A DNA stretch of 63,520 nt from an uncultured Alphaproteobacteria bacterium. GTDB taxonomy: Bacteria > Pseudomonadota > Alphaproteobacteria > Methylaequorales > Methylaequoraceae. The stretch is taken from assembly GCA_902618535.1 (NCBI GenBank), contig CACNAV010000002.1, forward strand, positions 88,001-151,520, in the 5' to 3' direction. A model generated the notes under the pieces. That model was given only the letters and a program-made list of their open reading frames with translations, made no database searches and was not told the origin of the DNA. Position numbers and translations under genes: made by a program. This document shows, in pieces, positions 26,749-35,541 of the stretch; positions within the stretch are counted from its first letter, which is position 1; each line of letters starts with the position of its first letter.

Positions 26749-27630
26749 TTAATAATATAAACTTTCTTTTGAAATTCTTAGCAAATATTTGCCATAAGAA
26801 GAATTTTTGTAATTATTAGCACTTTTTAATAACATTTTTTTATCTATCCATTTTTTTCTGTATGCTATTTCCTCGGGACAATTGATTAAAAGTGTCTGAC
26901 GCTTTTCAATTGAGTACACAAAATTACTAGCTTCAAGAAGTCCTTCGTAGGAGCCGGTATCAAGCCAAGCAACTCCCCTTCCAAGTATCTCAACATCAAG
27001 TTTATTATTTTTAAGAAAGAGATTGTTAAGTGAACTTATTTCAAGTTCTCCTCTTTTTGATGGTTTAATTTTACTTATCATTTTTTTTGCAACATTTTTG
27101 TAAAAATATAAGCCAGTTACAGCAAAATTTGAATTTGGATTCTTTGGTTTTTCTTTAATAGATTTCACTTTTTTATTTTTGTCAAATTCAATAATTCCAT
27201 ATTCGGATGCGTTTTTTACATAATAAGCAAAAACAACAGCCCCTGAAAGCTTTTTAACTGCAGCAGAAAGAATTTTTGTTAAATTTTCGCTATAAAAAAA
27301 ATTATCTCCTAACATCAAGGAAAAATCGTCATTACCAATAAATTTATCTGCAATTTTTATAGATTCCGCAATTCCCCCTGGAAAGTCTTGGATCTCATAT
27401 TTTATTTTAACCCCTAAACGCTCTCCATTTCCAAACAATTTCTTGTATGACTGAATATCTTTTGAAAAAGCAATAATCAAAATTTCCTTTATGTTAGCTA
27501 ACATTAAGATACTTATTGAGTAAAATATCATTGGTTTGCTGTAAATATTTAGAAAGTGTTTATTCATAGCTAAGGTAGTAGGATATAATCTTGTTCCGTA
27601 ACCACCAGAGAGTAAGATTCCTTTTTTCAT
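26749..27630 (-). CDS. rmlA: Glucose-1-phosphate thymidylyltransferase
   Basis: A 293-residue enzyme, the usual RmlA length. It makes dTDP-glucose from glucose-1-phosphate and dTTP. The nucleotide loop is LSGGYGTRLYPTT at residues 6-18, with LGDNFFY near 108 and the RGVAWLDTGSYEGLLEAS segment near 218. The ATG at 27630 is chosen because TTGGAAT precedes it with good spacing and the coding start matches family length; the alternative four-residue extension would need TTG. It follows rmlB by two bases. Confidence 0.92.
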   Translation of the reverse strand: MKKGILLSGGYGTRLYPTTLAMNKHFLNIYSKPMIFYSISILMLANIKEILIIAFSKDIQSYKKLFGNGERLGVKIKYEIQDFPGGIAESIKIADKFIGNDDFSLMLGDNFFYSENLTKILSAAVKKLSGAVVFAYYVKNASEYGIIEFDKNKKVKSIKEKPKNPNSNFAVTGLYFYKNVAKKMISKIKPSKRGELEISSLNNLFLKNNKLDVEILGRGVAWLDTGSYEGLLEASNFVYSIEKRQTLLINCPEEIAYRKKWIDKKMLLKSANNYKNSSYGKYLLRISKESLYY

Positions 27631-27632
27631 AA

Positions 27633-28619
27633 TTAATTCCAATAATTCAGATTATTTAAATACCATTTAATTGTTAATTTTAAAGCTGATTCAAAATTAT
27701 ATCTAGGTTTCCATTTTAGTTCTTTTTCAATTTTAGAAGGGTCAATTGAGTATTTTTCATCATGTCCAGGCCTGTCCTTTACAAATTTTACTAAATCCAA
27801 ATATGACTTTAGTCCAAACTCATTCGGCTTTATCATGTCCAACATTCTACAGATTTTTTTTACCAATCCGATATTAGAGTAGGTATTTCTTGCACCAATT
27901 AAATATTGTGAAAAAACTTTTCCGTTTAATATTATGGATTCTAATGCATTGCAATGATCTTCAACAAAGATCCAGTCTCTTATATTTTTTCCATTACCAT
28001 AAACTGGAATAAATCTTTTATTAATACATGATAAAATGATAACGGGAATAAGTTTTTCGTGAAATTGTCGTGGCCCAAAATTATTACTACAATTAGTTAT
28101 AATGTATGGTACATTGTATGTCCTTCCCCATGCTTTGACTAGGTGATCAGATGCTGCTTTTGATGCTGAATAAGGTGAGCTTGGATCATATGGTGTTTTT
28201 TCGCTAAATTTTTTTTTTTGATTTAAACTCAAAGACCCAAAAACTTCATCTGTAGAAATATGTACAAACATTTTGAATGTATTCGGCAGATTTTTAGCTA
28301 TTTGTAATAAATTAAAAGTACCAATAATGTTTGAATTTATGAAAGGATTGGCGTTTACTATGGAATTATCAACATGAGACTCTGCAGCAAAATTAAGAAT
28401 GTAATCTGGAGAAAAATCTAAAATTACTTCTTTTAGCTTTACAAAATTTTTAATATCGACCTTTTTAAATTGATAGTTTTTTTTAAAGTTAAGATCTTTC
28501 TTTGAGGAAGCATAACCAAGAAAATCTAGATTTAAAACTTTATAATTATTTGTTATTAACCTTTTGATCATATGAAAACCTATAAAACCACATCCACCAG
28601 TTACTAGAACTTTATTCAT
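27633..28619 (-). CDS. rmlB: dTDP-glucose 4,6-dehydratase
   Basis: A 328-residue extended SDR. GGCGFIGFH at residues 8-16 binds NAD, NFAAESHVDNSI near 79 and HISTDEVFG near 118 are RmlB signatures, and the catalytic YSASKAASDHLV is near 150. It converts dTDP-glucose to dTDP-4-keto-6-deoxyglucose. No rmlC or rmlD lies in the window, so the keto product is more likely aminated (DegT, GNAT in the same operon) than converted into rhamnose here. ATGA overlap with the ABC transporter gene. Confidence 0.92.
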   Translation of the reverse strand: MNKVLVTGGCGFIGFHMIKRLITNNYKVLNLDFLGYASSKKDLNFKKNYQFKKVDIKNFVKLKEVILDFSPDYILNFAAESHVDNSIVNANPFINSNIIGTFNLLQIAKNLPNTFKMFVHISTDEVFGSLSLNQKKKFSEKTPYDPSSPYSASKAASDHLVKAWGRTYNVPYIITNCSNNFGPRQFHEKLIPVIILSCINKRFIPVYGNGKNIRDWIFVEDHCNALESIILNGKVFSQYLIGARNTYSNIGLVKKICRMLDMIKPNEFGLKSYLDLVKFVKDRPGHDEKYSIDPSKIEKELKWKPRYNFESALKLTIKWYLNNLNYWN

Positions 28620-30304
28620 TTTATTTCCTCTAATTTTCCATCTTTTAAAATAAATTTCTTATTACAAAAATTTAACACATCTTTACTATGTGAAATAATA
28701 AGAAAAACTTTATTTAAATTCATGTTTTTTATATTTGAAAAAAGTTCAGTTTCAGATTTTTTATCTAGTGCATTTGTTGCTTCGTCAAGAATTATTATAT
28801 CCGAGTTTTTATATAAAGCTCGTGCAATTGCTATCTTTTGTCTTTGACCTCCACTTAGATTTTTTGCATTATCTAATATAACAAATTCATCTCTTCCTTT
28901 TTTCTGATTAATGAAATTTTTAGTACCAGATAAAGAAAGAGCAAATTTATAATCATTAAACCTAATCTCTTTTTTAGATTTACAAAAAGTAATATTTTCT
29001 TGAATTGATGAATTAAAAAAAAATGGTTTTTGAGTTACATACGAAATTATAGGGTAGAGATTATGTTTTGAAGGTTGTCCATCTAAAAAAATATTCCCTT
29101 TTTGAGGTTTTAAAAAACCACAGATTAACTCTATAAGAGTTGACTTACCTGAACCATTCTTCCCGGTAATTCCAATTATATCACCTTTTTGTATATCAAG
29201 ATTAATCGGACCAAGAAGTTTTTTTTCATTTTTGTAACCAAATGCTAAATTTTTTATTTTTATTTTCTTAGAAAATTTTAAGTAATAATCATTCTCTTTA
29301 TTGGTAAGTTTTAAATGAGAAATAATTATTCTAAAAGTCTTCTTATCAAATTTCAAAGACAAGAAATTGTGCATACAACTATCAAATCTTGGAAGAATTC
29401 TGTAAAGAGTGAGTATCAATATTGATAGTGTTGATATGATTTTACTAGTACCTGTATTGTGAAAAGATAAGATGAAGACAACTACAAAAAAGACTATGCC
29501 GATTTCTAAAATTTGTTTTGGAAGAATTCTAAAAAGATTAAATTTTATAAAAATTCGTGTGTAGGTTTTTAGAAATGAACTTAATTTTAATTCTAGTAAG
29601 TTTAGAAAGTTGTAAATTTTTACTTCTTTAACCCCCTCTATGGATTCTCTTATAATCTCAAATATTTTTTCTGTTGCACTAAATCTTTTATTTCCGATAA
29701 AGTTAATTTTTTTTTTTATATTTTGAAAAAAAACAAAATAGTAGCCAGTTACTAAAAAAAGAGAAACAATTATTACCTTAGTCTCAAATATAAAAATTAG
29801 AGATATTAAAAAAAAAATAATTATACTATCGCATATAATTGATAACATTGTGATAATAGATCTCCCTGTTATTGCGGGTATTTCTTCAATTATATTTTTA
29901 CTAAGCTGATTGCTTGAATATTTTAAAAAAAATGAATAATTTTGATTAAGATAATTATTAAAAATCTTTTGCATTAAGTATGCTTGCAAAATGTAAGCAA
30001 ACTTTGTTCTGTAATAGCTATCTAAAATTAATAACAAGTTTCTTACAACAACTGAGGATATTGTAAATACGCCCACGAGAAATAAAAAATCACTGAAGTT
30101 TTTAAATTGAAAATGAGTATAAAGCTTTTGAAGAGCAGCGTTTGAGTTTTCAATATTTTCAGAAAGCAATAGATTGAAAAATAAAACTAAAGAGCCAATA
30201 CCAACTAATTCAACAATTCCGAAGACAATTACAATTAAAAAATATATAATTAACTTACTCTTTAAATTTGTATTAAGAAGGTTGAATACGTCTTTAAGTA
30301 TCAT
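28616..30304 (-). CDS. ABC transporter, fused permease and ATPase (PglK/MsbA-like flippase)
   Basis: A 562-residue half-transporter. About six membrane helices occupy residues 15-310. The ATPase follows: Walker A GITGKNGSGKST near 375, signature LSGGQRQKIAIARAL near 470, Walker B IIILDEATNALD near 490 and the H-loop LIISHS near 525. As the first gene of the nonulosonic acid operon it most likely flips a lipid-linked oligosaccharide across the inner membrane. The 66 bases upstream (30305-30370) are divergent from a truncated gene and contain TATAAT-like sequences on both strands. Confidence 0.85.
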   Translation of the reverse strand: MILKDVFNLLNTNLKSKLIIYFLIVIVFGIVELVGIGSLVLFFNLLLSENIENSNAALQKLYTHFQFKNFSDFLFLVGVFTISSVVVRNLLLILDSYYRTKFAYILQAYLMQKIFNNYLNQNYSFFLKYSSNQLSKNIIEEIPAITGRSIITMLSIICDSIIIFFLISLIFIFETKVIIVSLFLVTGYYFVFFQNIKKKINFIGNKRFSATEKIFEIIRESIEGVKEVKIYNFLNLLELKLSSFLKTYTRIFIKFNLFRILPKQILEIGIVFFVVVFILSFHNTGTSKIISTLSILILTLYRILPRFDSCMHNFLSLKFDKKTFRIIISHLKLTNKENDYYLKFSKKIKIKNLAFGYKNEKKLLGPINLDIQKGDIIGITGKNGSGKSTLIELICGFLKPQKGNIFLDGQPSKHNLYPIISYVTQKPFFFNSSIQENITFCKSKKEIRFNDYKFALSLSGTKNFINQKKGRDEFVILDNAKNLSGGQRQKIAIARALYKNSDIIILDEATNALDKKSETELFSNIKNMNLNKVFLIISHSKDVLNFCNKKFILKDGKLEEIK

Positions 30305-30370
30305 TTTCTGTTGAATACTTTATATTATAAAGTTCATATTGTTTATAATTAATAATAAAATTTAAACACA

Positions 30371-30655
30371 ATGCCAAAGATTTTTAATAATAATATTTTG
30401 AACTTTTTCTCATTTGTTATTTCAACAATAATTTCATTAGCACTTTTGAACAACCTACCATCTATATTAGATACTTTTCAACCTGATTCTTCAGGGTACA
30501 CCCAATTTAATCCTTACAGAAAGTCACTTTACCCATATTTCATAAAAATTATTGACTTTTTAAATTATGATAAACTTTTCATTCAAAATTTTTTTTTTCT
30601 CTTAGTATTTGCTTTTTTCTCAATTCATTTATCAAAAGAAATTTATGAAAATTAA
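30371..30655 (+). pseudogene. Truncated N-terminal copy of a multi-pass membrane protein
   Basis: A 94-residue frame that aligns with the N-terminus of the 440-residue membrane protein at 33843-35165. The shared stretch runs from QPDSSGYTQFNPYRKSLYP in this copy to LPDSSSYLNYSPKYKSFYP in the full one, flanked by matching hydrophobic helices. It stops after the second helix (KEIYEN), eleven bases into the wecB gene. The remaining C-terminal 340 residues are absent. I infer a gene truncated by recombination when wecB was placed behind it. It keeps a start codon and could produce a small membrane peptide. Confidence 0.65.
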
Positions 30656-31712
30656 ATTATTAAGTATAATTGGAACAAGGCCCCAATTTATAAAATCAGC
30701 AGCTATAGCTAGAGCTTCAGATAAATTAAAAATAAATCATATAATTATTGATACTGGTCAGCACTATTGCAAAAACATGTCTTTTTCTTTTATAAAGGAA
30801 CTTGGTTTAAATAAAATTGATCATTGCTTGAATGTTGGTAAAAGAAGTTCAATCAGTCAATTGAGCGAAATAATAAAAAAATTAGAAAGTTTAATTCCAA
30901 AAATAAACCCTGACTATGTCTTAGTATATGGAGATACTAACTCAACCTTAGCTGCCAGTATTGTTTGTTCAAGATTAAAGATAAGAATTGCTCATGTAGA
31001 GGCAGGGCTCAGATCAAGAAACAATGAAATGCAAGAGGAGGTTAACAGAATTTTAACAGATAATTTATCATCAATTCTTTTTTCAGCTACAAAAGAGGCG
31101 ACTCAAAATCTTATTTTTGAAAGATTTGATAAAAAAAAAATTTATGAGGTTGGTGACGTTATGTTTGATTCAGTAAAATTTTATAAAAGAAAATTAAAAA
31201 AAATACAAACTAGTGACTATGTTCTCTTAACACTTCATCGAGCAGAAAATGTTGACGAGAGAAGGAGACTTGAATTACTAATTGAGAGTTTTTTAAAACT
31301 ATCACAAAAAATAAAAATTATTCTACCAATTCATCCAAGAACTAAAAAAAATTTAATTAAGTACAATCTTTTTTCAAAATTAAAGAACAAAATAAAAATC
31401 TTGAACCCTCAGCCGTATTTAGAATTACTTCGATTAATTAACGATAGTAAATATGTAATTACGGACTCCGGTGGAATCCAAAAAGAAGCATACTTTCTAA
31501 AGAAAAGATGTTTTATCACAAGAAATGAAACTGAATGGAATGAACTTGTGAAAATAGGTTTTAATAAAGTAATATCTCCGACCAGTAAAAACTTTTATAA
31601 CTCTTTGCTTTATGAAATTAATAAGAATGTGAAAGTTTATCATGATACTAAATTATTTGGCGATGGTAAATCTGCAGAAAAAATATTAAAGGTAATAAAA
31701 AGTAAATTATGA
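30645..31712 (+). CDS. wecB: UDP-N-acetylglucosamine 2-epimerase, non-hydrolysing
   Basis: A 355-residue enzyme interconverting UDP-GlcNAc and UDP-ManNAc. I start at the ATG at 30645, which gives the canonical MKIKLLSIIGTRPQFIKSA; an upstream start would only add residues from inside the truncated gene. Other marks are DTGQHY near 45, VYGDTNSTLA near 93, HVEAGLRS near 115 and TDSGGIQKEA near 275. The family also contains WbpI-type epimerases acting on 2,3-diacetamido uronic sugars, relevant because a WbpG-type amidotransferase is nearby. Confidence 0.88.
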   Translation: MKIKLLSIIGTRPQFIKSAAIARASDKLKINHIIIDTGQHYCKNMSFSFIKELGLNKIDHCLNVGKRSSISQLSEIIKKLESLIPKINPDYVLVYGDTNSTLAASIVCSRLKIRIAHVEAGLRSRNNEMQEEVNRILTDNLSSILFSATKEATQNLIFERFDKKKIYEVGDVMFDSVKFYKRKLKKIQTSDYVLLTLHRAENVDERRRLELLIESFLKLSQKIKIILPIHPRTKKNLIKYNLFSKLKNKIKILNPQPYLELLRLINDSKYVITDSGGIQKEAYFLKKRCFITRNETEWNELVKIGFNKVISPTSKNFYNSLLYEINKNVKVYHDTKLFGDGKSAEKILKVIKSKL

Positions 31713-31869
31713 AAACTAAATATTAATTATCAAAATTTCATAAATATATTAAAAAGGTTTATTAAAACCTTGAAGAAAAAATCTACATATGAAAATACTA
31801 ATAAATAAAAAAAAGACTTTGGAAGAAAAATTTAAAGAATATAAACAAAAGTTTTGTAAATAAATATTT

Positions 31870-33795
31870 ATGTGTGGTATATCAGGTTTTTTTCTTTTAA
31901 ATAATTATTCTTCCCACAGAGAATCGTTAAAAACTCTAAGAAATATGACGAATGTTCTGAGGCATAGGGGACCAGATGCTTCAGGTTATTGGTCATCAGA
32001 ACGGGATAATATTTATTTTGGACATAGAAGGCTATCGATTATTGATCTAACAAAGTCAGCTAATCAGCCGATGAATTCAAGAGATGATAGATATATAATA
32101 ATATTCAACGGTGAAATTTATAATTTTAAAAAATTGAAAAGGGAGCTTCAAAGTTTATTTAATGTTAAATTTAAAACTCAATCCGATACTGAAGTTATTC
32201 TTGAACTTGTTGCTCAATTTGGATTTAGAAAAGCGCTTGATAAAATTATTGGAATGTTTTCATTAGTTATTTGGGATAAAAAAGAAAAAAATTTATTTTT
32301 GGCAATAGATCCACTGGGTAAAAAACCACTTTATTGGGCAGTGGAAGAAAAAGGTCTTATTTTTGCGTCAGAAATTAAGTCAATTCTTAAATTTAAAAAT
32401 TTTAAGAAAATATTAAATCATCAAAGTCTATCTGAGTTCTTAAAATTTTCTTATATAAAAGCTCCTAATACAATTTTTAAGGGAATAAATAAATTAGAGC
32501 CTGGAACTTATCTAATATTTTCTAAAGAACTCAAGGTAAAAAAATTTAGATATTGGAGCCCTAAGAATTTTTTATATTCTTCTAAAGATTTTATCATAAA
32601 TGAAAATACAGTTGTTGAAGAGCTTCACGAAATTTTAAATATATCTGTATCAGAAAGGCTAAGAGCGGATGTTCCTGTAGGAGTTTTACTTTCAGGAGGT
32701 ATTGATAGTTCATTAGTAACCTCTTTAGCTAAAAATAATAAAAATGACATTAAAACTTATTCTGTAGGATTTGAAAATAAATTATTTGATGAATCACATT
32801 ATGCAAAAAAAATATCAAATCATATAAAAACTAATCATAAAAGTTTTCTTTTGGAGACAGAAAATGTTGATAAAATAATTGAACAACTTCCAGAGATTTA
32901 TGATGAACCATTTGGAGACTCGTCTCAAATACCAACGTTTTTAATTTGTAATCAAGTCAGAAAAGATGTGACAGTAGCTTTATCCGGAGATGGTGGAGAC
33001 GAAATTTTTGGGGGTTACTCAAGATATTTGTGGGCTAAAGATTTTTCAATTGTAAATAAGTTATTTGGCTCTAACTTTTTAAAATTTATTTCCTCAGTTA
33101 TAAATTATTTTCCAAATAATTTTTTTGATTGTCTAAGTTTGGTGTTACCTAAAAATATAAGACCTAGTCACTTTGGTCATAGACTAAAAAAAATAGCAAA
33201 GATCCTGAATTCTAAAGATGAAATTGAGATATATTCAAAGTTAATATCAAGTAATAGGCTTTTAGATCTATTAAAAGAAAATAATTTTAATAAAAAAGTT
33301 TCTTTTAAAAAAGAATATGAGGCTTATTCTTTTATGGAAAATATGCAACTTCATGATATTGAAAATTATTTAGTAGGTGATATTTTAGTAAAAGTTGATA
33401 GAGCAAGTATGTCTAATAGTCTAGAAATAAGATCTCCTTTTTTGGATAGAAGAGTTATAGAATATTCTCTAAAAAATTGTCGCCCTTTTCATAAAATTAA
33501 AAACAAGCAAGGAAAACATATCCTTAGAAGAATACTAAAAGAATATCTTCCAGAAAAATTATTTAATAGACCAAAAATGGGCTTTGGTATTCCAATTGAC
33601 ATATTACTTAACCAACTATTAAAAGAAAAACTTAGATATTTTTCTTCAAATGATTTTATAAAAAGCCAAAATTTATTTCAAAAAAGTAAGGTTAATAGTT
33701 TTTTTGAGGAATATAGTAAAAAGGGTTCAAATCTTCATCACGAAATGTGGAATTTTTTTATTTTTCAGAGTTGGTTTTCTAAATGGATGAATTAA
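31870..33795 (+). CDS. asnB: Asparagine synthase (glutamine-hydrolysing)-like amidotransferase
   Basis: A 641-residue two-domain enzyme. Cys2 of MCGISGFF is the class II glutaminase nucleophile, followed by LRHRGPDASGYW near residue 33 and IFNGEIYNF near 77. The synthetase domain has the PP-loop LSGGIDSSLVTSL near 275 and SGDGGDEIFGGYSRY near 375. In surface-glycan clusters AsnB paralogues often amidate sugar acids. The 157 bases upstream (31713-31869) carry only a 24-codon reading frame and a short hairpin, neither convincing. Confidence 0.87.
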   Translation: MCGISGFFLLNNYSSHRESLKTLRNMTNVLRHRGPDASGYWSSERDNIYFGHRRLSIIDLTKSANQPMNSRDDRYIIIFNGEIYNFKKLKRELQSLFNVKFKTQSDTEVILELVAQFGFRKALDKIIGMFSLVIWDKKEKNLFLAIDPLGKKPLYWAVEEKGLIFASEIKSILKFKNFKKILNHQSLSEFLKFSYIKAPNTIFKGINKLEPGTYLIFSKELKVKKFRYWSPKNFLYSSKDFIINENTVVEELHEILNISVSERLRADVPVGVLLSGGIDSSLVTSLAKNNKNDIKTYSVGFENKLFDESHYAKKISNHIKTNHKSFLLETENVDKIIEQLPEIYDEPFGDSSQIPTFLICNQVRKDVTVALSGDGGDEIFGGYSRYLWAKDFSIVNKLFGSNFLKFISSVINYFPNNFFDCLSLVLPKNIRPSHFGHRLKKIAKILNSKDEIEIYSKLISSNRLLDLLKENNFNKKVSFKKEYEAYSFMENMQLHDIENYLVGDILVKVDRASMSNSLEIRSPFLDRRVIEYSLKNCRPFHKIKNKQGKHILRRILKEYLPEKLFNRPKMGFGIPIDILLNQLLKEKLRYFSSNDFIKSQNLFQKSKVNSFFEEYSKKGSNLHHEMWNFFIFQSWFSKWMN

Positions 33796-33842
33796 AAAGT
33801 TATTGAATTTGTTTGATAAACCAATTACAAAATTTATCCATC

Positions 33843-35165
33843 ATGATTAATAGTAGAAGTTTTATTTCAATAAGTTTGATTACATTATTGAGTTTTATGA
33901 TAATTTATTATTCTGTAAGTTTTTTGGATTATAAACTTCCAGACTCTAGCAGTTACTTAAATTACTCACCAAAATATAAGTCGTTTTATCCTTTTTTAAT
34001 AAATTTTGTTGACTCTTTAAATTTAAATTTAACTTATGTACAAATATTATTTTTATCCTTTAGTATAGTTTTTTTAATTTTTTCAATATTTAAAAAATAT
34101 AATCTCTTTATTTCCTTAGTATTATATATCGCAATTATAATTAATTTTTTTTATACATCTTTTTCAAAAACTATTCTTACTGAGTCTATTTTTTTTGGCT
34201 TAATAAACATTGGGATAGGATTATTTGTAATCAATAATAGCAAAAATTTAAATTACTATTTTTATTGCTTAATTTTAGCGTTATTATTTTCAATTAAAAG
34301 TATTGGGTTTATTGTTGTTTTATGTTTTCTTTTTCTTAATTTCTTAAGAAAAGATAAATTTAATTATTTAAAATGCTTTTTGATAATCTTACTTTTTGTT
34401 GTGTTGGAAAATATTATTTTCTATAAAAAAAATGATATCAGAAGTAGTGTTTTGGGAGAGATGATTTTAGGAAAGATTTTTTTTCTATCAGGGAAACAAA
34501 GTTTTGAAATACAAAAATATCCAGAAATTTATAAAGCAATATTACAAAAGTCAAAAAATTATTTTGTAATAGTTCATAATAATCTTAATGAAATTAAAAG
34601 TTTTCCAACGAAAGTAGAACTTAAATCTGACTATGAGGTAATTGCTCAATTCCAATTTTATGAAGAATTAAATACTGAAGAGAAAAAAATTTATCAACAT
34701 ATGTATAATAACAAGATATTAATATTAGGTTACTTATTAAAAAATAATTTTATAGATTACCTAAATCTTTCAATAAGTCATTTTTTTGGTCAATGGGTTG
34801 CTGGCTTTAAACAAGAATATTTAAAAAAAAATTATTTACCTAAATCTGAGCAGATTTTACTTTCTTCAGGAGGAATTAAAATTACAGACTCTTTAATGAT
34901 AAAGATTGGTCAAAATTTCTTAATTGTTTTATTCGCCTTTTTTCAGATAATTTTTTTAATTTCATTAATAAGGTTTTTTTTAAACAAAAAAGATGATTCT
35001 TTTTATTTTATTATTTTTTCTCAAATTTATTTATTAGTTGTTTCATTTGTAAATATTTCTACGGTAAGATATCTTATGCCAATGTATCCAATAATAATTT
35101 TAGCGTGTTTAATTTTTTTAAAGGAAATTGTGAAAAAAAAATATGTATTTTCAACAAGGTATTGA
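33843..35165 (+). CDS. Multi-pass membrane protein, possible GT-C-type transferase
   Basis: A 440-residue protein with about nine or ten hydrophobic helices. The ATG at 33843 is used rather than a TTG ten codons earlier. After the first helix comes LPDSSSYLNYSPKYKSFYP, a short periplasmic loop with an acidic residue, as in many GT-C glycosyltransferases, but no family can be named. Residues 200-300 form a large soluble loop. A truncated relative lies at 30371-30655, so the locus held at least two copies. It overlaps acpS by 23 bases. Confidence 0.6.
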   Translation: MINSRSFISISLITLLSFMIIYYSVSFLDYKLPDSSSYLNYSPKYKSFYPFLINFVDSLNLNLTYVQILFLSFSIVFLIFSIFKKYNLFISLVLYIAIIINFFYTSFSKTILTESIFFGLINIGIGLFVINNSKNLNYYFYCLILALLFSIKSIGFIVVLCFLFLNFLRKDKFNYLKCFLIILLFVVLENIIFYKKNDIRSSVLGEMILGKIFFLSGKQSFEIQKYPEIYKAILQKSKNYFVIVHNNLNEIKSFPTKVELKSDYEVIAQFQFYEELNTEEKKIYQHMYNNKILILGYLLKNNFIDYLNLSISHFFGQWVAGFKQEYLKKNYLPKSEQILLSSGGIKITDSLMIKIGQNFLIVLFAFFQIIFLISLIRFFLNKKDDSFYFIIFSQIYLLVVSFVNISTVRYLMPMYPIIILACLIFLKEIVKKKYVFSTRY

Positions 35166-35541
35166 TATAGTTGAAATTAGAAGAATTTCACAAATTTACG
35201 AAAAATTTGGTTTTAACTTTTTAATTAAAGTCCTTAGTAAGCGGGAGTTAAAAATAATTCCTACTCAAAAAAAAAGAAGAATTGATTTTGTATCTGGAAG
35301 ATTTGTTGCTAAAGAAGCTACTGCTAAGGCTTTGGGTACAGGATTTAGAAATGGGTTAAACTTCCAAAAAATATCAGTAATAAACGATGATTATGGAAAG
35401 CCGGAAATAATTTTTGAAAGAAATATAAATGAACATTTAAAAAAAAAAACTAAAGACTTTAATATACTAGTTAGTATTTCTCATGAAAAAAAATACTGTA
35501 TAGCTTCAGTGATTATCATCGGTAAAAAAAATGAAACGTAA
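35143..35541 (+). CDS. acpS: Holo-[acyl-carrier-protein] synthase
   Basis: A 132-residue phosphopantetheinyl transferase of the AcpS type. GIDIVEIRRI at residues 6-15 carries the metal-binding Asp, FVAKEATAKALGTGF at residues 51-65 the catalytic Glu and Lys, and SISHEKKYCIASVII near 112 the terminal strand. It moves the phosphopantetheine arm of coenzyme A onto acyl carrier protein. Its start lies 23 bases inside the membrane-protein gene, and it ends 11 bases into the GT4 gene. Whether this is the cell's only AcpS cannot be told from the window. Confidence 0.87.
   Translation: MYFQQGIDIVEIRRISQIYEKFGFNFLIKVLSKRELKIIPTQKKRRIDFVSGRFVAKEATAKALGTGFRNGLNFQKISVINDDYGKPEIIFERNINEHLKKKTKDFNILVSISHEKKYCIASVIIIGKKNET

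Noticed and set aside
27633-28619. rmlAB as part of a rhamnose pathway
   Set aside because: rmlC and rmlD are absent and the operon contains aminotransferase and acetyltransferase genes instead.
30305-30370. Sigma-70 promoters for the divergent ABC transporter and the truncated gene
   Set aside because: TATAAT-like boxes exist on both strands but no -35 box lies at suitable spacing.
31754-31771. Hairpin AAGGTTT-ATTA-AAACCTT between wecB and asnB
   Set aside because: No T tract follows on the plus strand, the direction of both neighbours. On the minus strand it has a T tract but no gene to terminate.
31789-31863. 24-codon reading frame before asnB
   Set aside because: Lysine-rich low-complexity frame with no ribosome-binding site; expected by chance in DNA this AT-rich.
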